Positions 1 to 6,952 of a stretch of DNA of 11,299 nt are shown one piece after another (the stretch's first letter is position 1; the number at the start of each line of letters is the position of its first letter). The notes below the pieces were generated by a model. The model did not search any database, was not told where the DNA came from, and saw only the letters and a program-made list of their open reading frames with translations. Source of the stretch: Bacteroidaceae bacterium. Its GTDB lineage: Bacteria > Bacteroidota > Bacteroidia > Bacteroidales > Bacteroidaceae. The stretch covers positions 1-11,299 of the forward strand of contig JABUUA010000048.1 in NCBI GenBank assembly GCA_021443405.1, written 5' to 3'. The translations under genes were made by a program, and so were the position numbers.

Positions 1-262
1 CGAGCACAATCTGCTTGCCGGTATAAGAACCACCCATGGTGGCATAGATTTCGCATTTGTGCTGATTGTCGAGCACGTTGGGAATCTCGCTCACACCATT
101 GTTGTCGGGGTTACCCAGCACGAGCGTACGCACAGGGTACTGGTTGGCGAAATATACCGAGACACCGGTAACGGGGTCGGGGAACTCCACATCGCTATTG
201 TGACAGGCAGTGAATGCCAGCAACAACGAGCCGAGACCTAAATATGCTAATTTCTTTTTCAT
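1..262 (-). CDS. DUF1735-type surface lipoprotein, N-terminal part only (3' end beyond the left edge)
   Basis: The gene starts with ATG at 260-262 and stays open to the window edge, giving the first 87 residues. Seen: a basic start (MKKK), a hydrophobic stretch and a lipobox ending at Cys20 (LAFTAC), followed by S23, D24 and E26, so an exported and probably surface lipoprotein. Residues about 35-87 resemble the start of the DUF1735 / BT_3987-like N-terminal beta-sandwich domain, with VYFANQYPVRTLVLG at 36-50, LDNQHK at 64-69 and ATMGGSY at 74-80. Known: such domains occur in PUL surface glycan-binding proteins and at the N-terminus of some surface glycosidases (for example GH18 enzymes) and LamG proteins. 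The start lies 23 bases after the second SusD gene, so it is the fifth gene of the operon, where a SusE/SusF-like or XusE-like binding protein is expected. The missing C-terminus decides between binding protein and enzyme. No Shine-Dalgarno is visible; the spacer is A-rich. Confidence 0.8.
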   Translation of the reverse strand, partial: MKKKLAYLGLGSLLLAFTACHNSDVEFPDPVTGVSVYFANQYPVRTLVLGNPDNNGVSEIPNVLDNQHKCEIYATMGGSYTGKQIVL

Positions 263-285
263 ATCTTTAGTATTCTATGTTAAAT

Positions 286-2097
286 TTAACGCCAACCTTG
301 GTTCTGCTTCAACTCGCTCCACTTGAGCACCTCGCCGCTGGGCAGAGGACCGTGGCACATGTACGAGTTGTCGAAGACACGAGGCTCTACATCGATGCGC
401 TCATACTTGAGGCTGCCGTCGGCGTTCTGCGTGATGTACATACCTGTGACGGTCTCGTCCAAAGGCATCTTCCAGCGACGCAAATCCCAGAAGCGCTTGT
501 TCTCGAAGCAGAGTTCGATGCGGCGCTCGTTGCGGATGAGTTCGGTCATCTTATCCTGATTGCTCTTCACGCTTTCAAGGTAGGCATCGCCATTGGTGAC
601 ACCCACGCCAGCGCGCTTGCGGATGGCCTTGATGACATCGTAAGCTGAGAAGGCGTTAGTACCGGTGCCGGTGGGGCCCCAAGCATCGTTGGCTGCCTCG
701 GCATAAGTGAGGAACAGCTCGGTGTAACGGATGCGCACGGGGAAGTGATACTGAGCATTGGTGGCGCTGGGGTCGGGGTTACAGTCTGAACGCAAGAGCT
801 TCTTCAGGTAGTAACCGGTGCGGGTGGACGTACTGATGGCGTTCATACCATCGTCGGTCTTGCCATCAGCATCGGCATAGGCGCCGGTGATGATAGACTT
901 GCCGCGGTAGCGAGAACCATTATAAATAATGTACTCCGACAGACGGGGGTCACGATTGAGATAGGGATTGCTCTCGGCATAACCGCTCTGCGTGTCGCTG
1001 ATAGGATAACCATTGGCAGCGGGGAACGCGTCAACGAGGTTCTGCGAGGGATTGAGACGACCCGAACCATACAGAGTGGGCGGGAAGTTCTTGCGCTCCT
1101 GATCGATACCGAGGTCCCAGTCGTCGGTGCCGTTGGTACGGTCGCCACGCCACAGGATTTCGGCGATTTCGCCGTTCTGGATATCGTCAATGGCCGTGGT
1201 CTGCATATACCAGCGATGACCCTGAGGGTCGAGACCGGCCACACCACCTACGCGCTGCAGCACGACGGCAGCATAGTTGGCAGCCTGCTCTGAGGTGACG
1301 CCTGAGGCATCACGATAAGCGGGGCTGGCAGCCAAGAGAGCGGCCTGGGCACGGATGGCCTCGGCAATGCGACCTGACATACGGCCTTTGTTGGCGTGAC
1401 CGAACACGAGGTTGTAACCACCCATCTCGGCGTTGATGGCCTGATACTTGGCGGGAATCTCGCTGGCACTCTTGATGTCGGCAAAGTCGGTGGGCAGCAA
1501 ATCGATGGCAGCATCGAGGTCTGCGAAGATTTGCTTCATGCAGTCGGCAAACGAAGCACGGGGCTGGTTGAAATTGCTACCACCGTCCTCGGGCTGCAGC
1601 AGGATGGGCACACCCAGACACTGGCCGTCGGCGGTCCAACCGCCATGGGCCATGAGGAGGTAGAAATAGTGGAGGGCGCGCAGGCCGAGGGCCTCACCCT
1701 TGAGTTTGTCCACGAACATCTGCTGACGTGAAGCAATCTTCGACCACTCTACCTTGTCCACGATGCTGAGGAAAAGGTTGTCGTACTGGATGGCGCACTT
1801 ACGGGCGTCCCACTGCGACACGGGGTTGAAACTGGCCGACCACTGGCCCTGAGCCATGCGGATGTAATCGCTCGACTTGTCGTTGGTCACGGCGTCGTCG
1901 GTAGCCACATCCCAGCTGCTCTTGGTCTCATAGGGCAGGATGGCGTAAGCGTAGCCGAGCAGACCCTGAGCGTAGTCGGGCTCGGTGTACATGGCGTCCT
2001 CGCCGCGGTTGTTCTCAATCGCGGGATTGAAAACATCGTCGCAAGCAGTGAGAGCGCTAAGCAGAATCGCTACTATGAATATATTGCGTATTTTCAT
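286..2097 (-). CDS. SusD/RagB-like outer-membrane lipoprotein, second pair (603 aa)
   Basis: Surface glycan-binding lipoprotein that should cap the SusC-like transporter encoded just upstream. Seen: signal peptide MKIRNIFIVAILLSALTAC with lipobox Cys19 followed by DD, a typical acidic export signal. The helical TPR-like core includes the RALHYFYLLMAHGG segment. Later SusD_RagB landmarks are NRDPRLSEYI, RYTELFLTYAEAAN, RNERRIELCFE (522-532), RFWDLRRW (535-542) and a C-terminal QNQGW (598-602), a variant of the usual QNPGW ending. Length is normal for the family (about 500-650). Start chosen at the ATG that opens the signal peptide, 18 bases after the upstream stop. The motif DVATDDAVTND near the N-terminus and the general sequence recall SusD homologues from xylan loci, but that is memory rather than an alignment. 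It differs greatly from the other SusD gene here, so the two are not a recent duplication. It probably binds an oligosaccharide; the specificity is not readable from sequence. Confidence 0.96.
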   Translation of the reverse strand: MKIRNIFIVAILLSALTACDDVFNPAIENNRGEDAMYTEPDYAQGLLGYAYAILPYETKSSWDVATDDAVTNDKSSDYIRMAQGQWSASFNPVSQWDARKCAIQYDNLFLSIVDKVEWSKIASRQQMFVDKLKGEALGLRALHYFYLLMAHGGWTADGQCLGVPILLQPEDGGSNFNQPRASFADCMKQIFADLDAAIDLLPTDFADIKSASEIPAKYQAINAEMGGYNLVFGHANKGRMSGRIAEAIRAQAALLAASPAYRDASGVTSEQAANYAAVVLQRVGGVAGLDPQGHRWYMQTTAIDDIQNGEIAEILWRGDRTNGTDDWDLGIDQERKNFPPTLYGSGRLNPSQNLVDAFPAANGYPISDTQSGYAESNPYLNRDPRLSEYIIYNGSRYRGKSIITGAYADADGKTDDGMNAISTSTRTGYYLKKLLRSDCNPDPSATNAQYHFPVRIRYTELFLTYAEAANDAWGPTGTGTNAFSAYDVIKAIRKRAGVGVTNGDAYLESVKSNQDKMTELIRNERRIELCFENKRFWDLRRWKMPLDETVTGMYITQNADGSLKYERIDVEPRVFDNSYMCHGPLPSGEVLKWSELKQNQGWR

Positions 2098-2115
2098 TGT
2101 TGTACTACTTAAAAG

Positions 2116-4953
2116 TTAGAAGGTGGCTTTCACACCGACGGTGTAGAAACGAGACTGAGGTGCACTGCCCACGTTCATCTCCATGTGCTTGCGCTCGGGA
2201 GAGAGGGTCAGCAAACCGTGACCGCTTGCATAGACTGAAAGACCCTTGATGACACGCTTGAACATATCCTCGCGGAAGTCGTAGGTCAACTGCACCTTGG
2301 TGAGGTCGAAGCGGTTGGTCTTGTAGAGCCAGAAGTCAGAGTTACAGAAGTTGTTGCTGTTACTTGCTGACGACAGGCGGGGATAAGTGGCAGTGGCTGC
2401 GGTGGCAGGAGTCCAACGGTCGCGAACGACGGCAGAATACTTGCCATCACCCTGTACCCAGTAGTAAGAGCCGTTCTTGTAGCCGTAGCCGCCGAAGCCT
2501 GCAGTGCCGAGGGCGAAGAAGGTGAAGCCCTTGTACTTGAGCGTGAAGTTTACGCCCATGGTAAGAGGAGTGCCATAGTAGCCGAGGCGCTTGCCCAGCC
2601 ATACCTGGTCCTTGTTATCTACAACACCGTCCTTATTCACGTCCTCGTAACGAATATCACCGGGCTTCACCTGCGTACCGAGGTTCTGGACAGGAGCGGA
2701 TGCAATCTCAGCATCGTCCTTGAACAAACCCAGTGCGCGATAGCCGTAAGCTTCATCAACGTCGTGACCGACACGGCTCTGGTAAGGCTCGTTGACCACT
2801 TCGTCGTACTTCGTCCACGTAGCCTCGTAGAAGGTGCCCGAGAAGCCGAGAGCGGCCTCCACCTTGCGGAACTTCTTCTGAGCACGCAGGCTGAAGTCCA
2901 TACCCACATGCTTGCGAGCATTGTTGTTGACCACGGGCATGAACGAGCCATCGGGCCAACCGGTCTTCAGGTGTGAAGGGAACGAAGAGGGGGCCTCGAT
3001 GAGGTAACCCTGCATCTGGTTGTGGAAGAACGAGAGGTCGGCCGTCAGTATCTTGTGGAAGAACTGACCACGCATGTTCACCGACCACTCCTTACGCTGA
3101 ATGTAAGAGAGCGAGGGGTTGCTACCCTGCGTAGAGTAGGTGTACTGCTTGCTGAAACCATCGTTCCAACCATAGCCGTAGGCAGTTGACCACAAGCCCT
3201 CGTAGAGGTAGTACTCCTTGTCGCCCATCACGAGGTCGATATCCTCGTTGACGATGCTATAGGCGGCACTCAGCATGAGGTCGTTGACCAAACCATCCTT
3301 ATCCTTGATGAACTTCTCGTTACCCAAGCGCCAGCCCACTGAAACAGAGGGAGAGAACTTGTTGCGATTGCCCTCGGGCAGACGGGCTGAGTGAACCTCC
3401 GCACCACTGAAGTTGAGGTAGTAACGCTTGTCGTAGTCATAGCCAGCCATGACGCCGAGGTGCGCTGAACCGTTGCGGTGATAAGTGGCCGAAAGGGTGC
3501 GCTGGTAAGAGCTAATCAAGGCCATGGCGTTCACGTGATGCTTCTCGGCGAACGTGCGGTCGTAATCGAGGTGAGCATTGAAAGCGATGGTCTGGTTGTC
3601 GGTGCTACCACTGATATTCTGCACACCGCTGTGCTGCTCCACATTCTGCTTGGTCAGGCCTACAATCACCTCCTTGCCACCGTAGTTGCTCCACGTGGGA
3701 ACGTACACGGCGTAGTTGTTGTTGAACGAGGTGTTGTACGTGGTGGCGTAGTCAACGGCCATCATTGCCTTGAATGAAAGACCCTTGGTCACCTTAGCCA
3801 AATCGACGTTGACGCCGGCGTCGAACTGGAACTGACGGCTGGTATACTTGCTCTTACCACCCACATAACCAGCAGCGATGGCATTGGTCGAGTTAGCCTG
3901 CGTACCTCCGAGGAAGTACTCACCATCGATGATGTTTGACGACGTACCGATGAGGTCCCATGCTGCAGCAGCATTGGGGTCAATCAGGTTCAGAGGAATC
4001 AGCGGAGCTGCGCCCTGGGGGAAGTTGGGACGCATGGTGCTGGTTGCACTCCAGAAGTCGCCCATCGCGCTACGACCGTTGTAGAACGTAGCATTGGCGT
4101 TGGCGTAAGCCGTGATGAAGCTGTTAATCTCCACATCTACATTACCGCGTACGTTGAAGCGGTCGGTGTAGTTGTTCTTAGCCTCACCAAAGTTGAGGAA
4201 ATCGCCGTTGCGATAGTAGTTCACGTTGGTGTAGAAGTGAGCGCGCTTAGCACCACCGCTAATCTCAGCCGTGAACTCGGAGCGATTGTACGCCTTCTTC
4301 AAATAATCCTTTGAGAAGTAGTTGATGTCGGTGTAACGATAGGGATTAACGCCTGAAGCGTGGTTGTAGATGTCCTGCTGTGTGTAGAGGGCGGGCTTGC
4401 CATCGTTGGCAAGGGCCTCGTTGTACAGCGTCATATACTCGGCAGCACCCAGATATTCGGGATAAGCCTTGGCCACTTGCCAGCCCGTGTTACCGGTCAC
4501 CTGCACGCGAATGCCGTCGTTCTTACCACGCTTGGTGGTGATGAGGATGGCACCCTTGGCAGCCTTCGTGCCATAGAGGACAACAGCCTGGGCTCCCTTC
4601 AGGAATGTAATCTGTGAAATTTCGGAGGGCAGCACATTGTTAGCATCGCGAGGCACGCCATCGACAAGCACCATGTAGCCGGCGTTGTCGCCATCCATAC
4701 CCCAAAGCGAGTTGCCATTCCAACCACCTACATAGCCTTGCATGTCCTCAAGACTATAAGTAGTGTAGTTCTTCTTGGCCAGTTCCTCCATGTTGATGTA
4801 AGACACACCGCCAAGGATGTCGCCTGCAGCCTGCTGTCGGTAGGCTACATTCACAACCTCAACCGAATCGGTGGTCTCTTCCTGTGCGCTCGCACCAGCG
4901 GGAGCCAGCAAGAGTGCACCGACGAGGAAGAAAGGTATATTATTGTATTTCAT
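2116..4953 (-). CDS. SusC/RagA-like TonB-dependent outer-membrane transporter, second pair, short form (945 aa)
   Basis: Outer-membrane beta-barrel importing oligosaccharides with TonB-ExbBD energy, partnered with the SusD-like protein downstream. Seen: signal peptide with probable cleavage after ASA (residue 23), then almost at once a TonB-box-like VEVVNVAYR (31-39). The plug domain spans about 44-150 and carries NGNSLWGMDGD (79-89), LVDGVPRD (96-103) and ILITTKRG (136-143). The barrel fills the rest and ends in aromatic Phe (GVKATF), as outer-membrane barrels do. The N-terminal carboxypeptidase-D-regulatory-like domain typical of SusC proteins is absent: there is no room between signal and TonB box, which explains the 945 aa against about 1000-1100. 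The plug lacks the usual ITIRG strand seen in the other SusC here. A DVNKDGVVD loop sits at 771-779. The gene begins 24 bases after the first SusD stop and ends 18 bases before the second SusD. It recalls the shorter second SusC (XusC) of xylan loci; that link is inferred. Confidence 0.96.
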   Translation of the reverse strand: MKYNNIPFFLVGALLLAPAGASAQEETTDSVEVVNVAYRQQAAGDILGGVSYINMEELAKKNYTTYSLEDMQGYVGGWNGNSLWGMDGDNAGYMVLVDGVPRDANNVLPSEISQITFLKGAQAVVLYGTKAAKGAILITTKRGKNDGIRVQVTGNTGWQVAKAYPEYLGAAEYMTLYNEALANDGKPALYTQQDIYNHASGVNPYRYTDINYFSKDYLKKAYNRSEFTAEISGGAKRAHFYTNVNYYRNGDFLNFGEAKNNYTDRFNVRGNVDVEINSFITAYANANATFYNGRSAMGDFWSATSTMRPNFPQGAAPLIPLNLIDPNAAAAWDLIGTSSNIIDGEYFLGGTQANSTNAIAAGYVGGKSKYTSRQFQFDAGVNVDLAKVTKGLSFKAMMAVDYATTYNTSFNNNYAVYVPTWSNYGGKEVIVGLTKQNVEQHSGVQNISGSTDNQTIAFNAHLDYDRTFAEKHHVNAMALISSYQRTLSATYHRNGSAHLGVMAGYDYDKRYYLNFSGAEVHSARLPEGNRNKFSPSVSVGWRLGNEKFIKDKDGLVNDLMLSAAYSIVNEDIDLVMGDKEYYLYEGLWSTAYGYGWNDGFSKQYTYSTQGSNPSLSYIQRKEWSVNMRGQFFHKILTADLSFFHNQMQGYLIEAPSSFPSHLKTGWPDGSFMPVVNNNARKHVGMDFSLRAQKKFRKVEAALGFSGTFYEATWTKYDEVVNEPYQSRVGHDVDEAYGYRALGLFKDDAEIASAPVQNLGTQVKPGDIRYEDVNKDGVVDNKDQVWLGKRLGYYGTPLTMGVNFTLKYKGFTFFALGTAGFGGYGYKNGSYYWVQGDGKYSAVVRDRWTPATAATATYPRLSSASNSNNFCNSDFWLYKTNRFDLTKVQLTYDFREDMFKRVIKGLSVYASGHGLLTLSPERKHMEMNVGSAPQSRFYTVGVKATF

Positions 4954-4977
4954 GTTTGGTTCGTTTTATAGGTTATA

Positions 4978-6939
4978 TTACCATCCGGGGTTCTGCTCAA
5001 ACTCTTTGTAGAGATAAACGTCCTTGTCAGGCAGAGGGAACCAATAGTGCTTGGTGTCCAACTGGCGCTTGAAGAGCACTTCCTTGCGGTAGTTGGCTAC
5101 GCGAGCATCTGCGGGATCCTTGGTGGTGAAGAACGCAGCGTTCTCGAGACGGTCAAACTCGTCGCTGTACTTGGTAGCGTACTCAGGCTCGGTGAGGAGC
5201 AACCAGCGCTGGAGGTCACACCAACGGAAGCCCTCGAAAGCCAACTCAACAGCACGCTCGCGACGAACCTCATCGATGAAGAGTTTCTTATCGGCGGTGT
5301 ACTTGGCGTTGACACGACCCGCCTCACAACGCTCACGAACGCGGTTGATAGCGTCCTCGGCCGTCAAGCTACAAGTAGTAGACTTAGCCTTCGCACCATT
5401 CACTGCACCGACGGCCTCGGCATACATCAGGTAGATGTCGGCCAGACGCATATAGGGCAGATAGCAGTGGAGCGAGAAACCCCAGTCGTACATCTTGTCG
5501 CCCTCGTTGCACTGGTGAGGGATGAGCTTCTGGCAGAAGTAACCCGTGCTACTTGACGTAGCTACGTCGCGCATATCACCACCGGTGTAGAGACTGCAAT
5601 ACTCATAAGGCTTCTGCTCGGTAGAGAGTTTGTCGGCAGCCAGCACATAGTGGAAACCGTCGAACACGATGTCATGATAGAAACGGGGGTCGCGGTTCTT
5701 GTAAGGCTGAGCGGGGTCGAAACCAGAATCAGGGTCGTCGATGGGCAGACCGTTCTTCATACCGTAGGCACGAATCAAGTTGGCCGTGGGCTGATGGATG
5801 ACGTTGTCATGAGCCACCACCTTGGCGTTCTTGGGACCGAAGACCTTCGAGGTGTTCCAGTTAGAGTTGTTGGCATTACCATCACTATTGGCAGAAGGAC
5901 CACGGAAGATGGCCTCCACACTACCGGGCATGGCCCAGTTGCTGTTGATGGTGTAGAAGATGTCGGAGTAACAACTGCTTGAACCAGATGCACGCTCGTG
6001 GTCGTACACATTCTTATAATTAAATTGTGCGAGCGCGTAAGGAGTCTCGCCATTCTCAACGAGCGTGAGCAACTCACCAAAGGCGTCAGCGGCCTTCGTG
6101 CAGAAGTCTGCATCGTAGTCATAGGTCTTGCCACTGGCGATGGCACCGAGCTGAGCACCATTCTTCATCAGAGGAGAACCGGCCCACAACTGGCACTTAC
6201 CCAAATAGCCGAGCGCCATAATCTTGTTGATGCGCAGCGAGTTCTTACCTGCGGTAGCAGCACCTGCGGCGGTTGCATCCCAATCGATGGGCAGCAGGTC
6301 AGCAGCCTTGCGGAAGTCCTCGGCACAACGAGCAGCACACTCTTGGAACGAGAGACGCGGCAAGTTGAGTTCTTCGTCGCTGAAAGCAATGTCAACATAA
6401 GGAAGACCGCCGAAGTAGCACATCAATTCAAAGTGCCACCAAGCACGGAAGAAGTAGCACTGACCGAGCAACAGATTACGTTCCTCTTTGGTGCCCACGA
6501 GGTTGTCGATGTTCTTAATACCCTGGTTTGCCTTACGGATGCAGTACCATGAATGAGGCCACAGCGAATGATCGAAGGCGTTCAGAGAAGTAGAGTTGCT
6601 GGAACTTTTGTACAACCAGTTACCCGTAGTTGACCATGCACGATAGTTACCAAGGTCCACCTGGCGCGTCATGCGGTCGTAGGCCTCGGGGTTAAACACC
6701 TCGTCGTCGCCCCAGTTCCACGAAGGACACCAGTTACACTTCTCCTTATCAGGAATACAGTTGTATATTTCCTCCACAAAACCTTGATAGTTTCGAAAGT
6801 TCTTGAAGGGGTCTGAGGGTGATACGTCCGTATCGGGGTTCTTGTCGAGATATTCCTCGCATGACGAGAAACCTACCACAGCCACAAGGCCCAGCAAGGC
6901 GCCACCCAAGAGATTCTTAATATTATCTGTGATATTCAT
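4978..6939 (-). CDS. SusD/RagB-like outer-membrane lipoprotein, first pair (653 aa, cysteine-rich)
   Basis: Surface lipoprotein partner of the long SusC-like transporter, binding glycan and closing the barrel. I place the start at ATG 6937-6939, 13 bases after the transporter stop. The frame stays open to 7026, but that 29-residue extension would overlap the transporter and bury the signal peptide. From the chosen start the protein has a hydrophobic signal with lipobox GFSSC (Cys27), then EEYLD. SusD landmarks: CYFFRAWWHFELMCYFGGLP helix region, NRDPRFYHDIV, MRLADIYLMYAEAV, ERAVELAFE (561-569), FRWCDLQRW (571-579) and C-terminal EQNPGW (648-653). Odd: about 18 cysteines besides the lipidated one, including C61, C68 and C71 next to a tryptophan-rich SWNWGDDE (73-80); the other SusD here has six besides its lipid cysteine. 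Long for the family but within range. It matches XusB by operon position. Substrate not determined by sequence. Confidence 0.96.
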   Translation of the reverse strand: MNITDNIKNLLGGALLGLVAVVGFSSCEEYLDKNPDTDVSPSDPFKNFRNYQGFVEEIYNCIPDKEKCNWCPSWNWGDDEVFNPEAYDRMTRQVDLGNYRAWSTTGNWLYKSSSNSTSLNAFDHSLWPHSWYCIRKANQGIKNIDNLVGTKEERNLLLGQCYFFRAWWHFELMCYFGGLPYVDIAFSDEELNLPRLSFQECAARCAEDFRKAADLLPIDWDATAAGAATAGKNSLRINKIMALGYLGKCQLWAGSPLMKNGAQLGAIASGKTYDYDADFCTKAADAFGELLTLVENGETPYALAQFNYKNVYDHERASGSSSCYSDIFYTINSNWAMPGSVEAIFRGPSANSDGNANNSNWNTSKVFGPKNAKVVAHDNVIHQPTANLIRAYGMKNGLPIDDPDSGFDPAQPYKNRDPRFYHDIVFDGFHYVLAADKLSTEQKPYEYCSLYTGGDMRDVATSSSTGYFCQKLIPHQCNEGDKMYDWGFSLHCYLPYMRLADIYLMYAEAVGAVNGAKAKSTTCSLTAEDAINRVRERCEAGRVNAKYTADKKLFIDEVRRERAVELAFEGFRWCDLQRWLLLTEPEYATKYSDEFDRLENAAFFTTKDPADARVANYRKEVLFKRQLDTKHYWFPLPDKDVYLYKEFEQNPGW

Positions 6940-6952
6940 TGTGATGACTGTA

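Noticed and set aside
5047..6552. Two plus-strand open frames (5047-5556 and 5998-6552) opposite the first SusD gene.
   Set aside because: They lie wholly inside a well-supported SusD gene, have no promoter or recognisable family, and look like shadow frames.
286..6939. The two SusC/SusD pairs as a recent tandem duplication.
   Set aside because: The two SusD proteins share only family landmarks, and the two SusC proteins differ in domain content and plug sequence, so they are old, distinct lineages.
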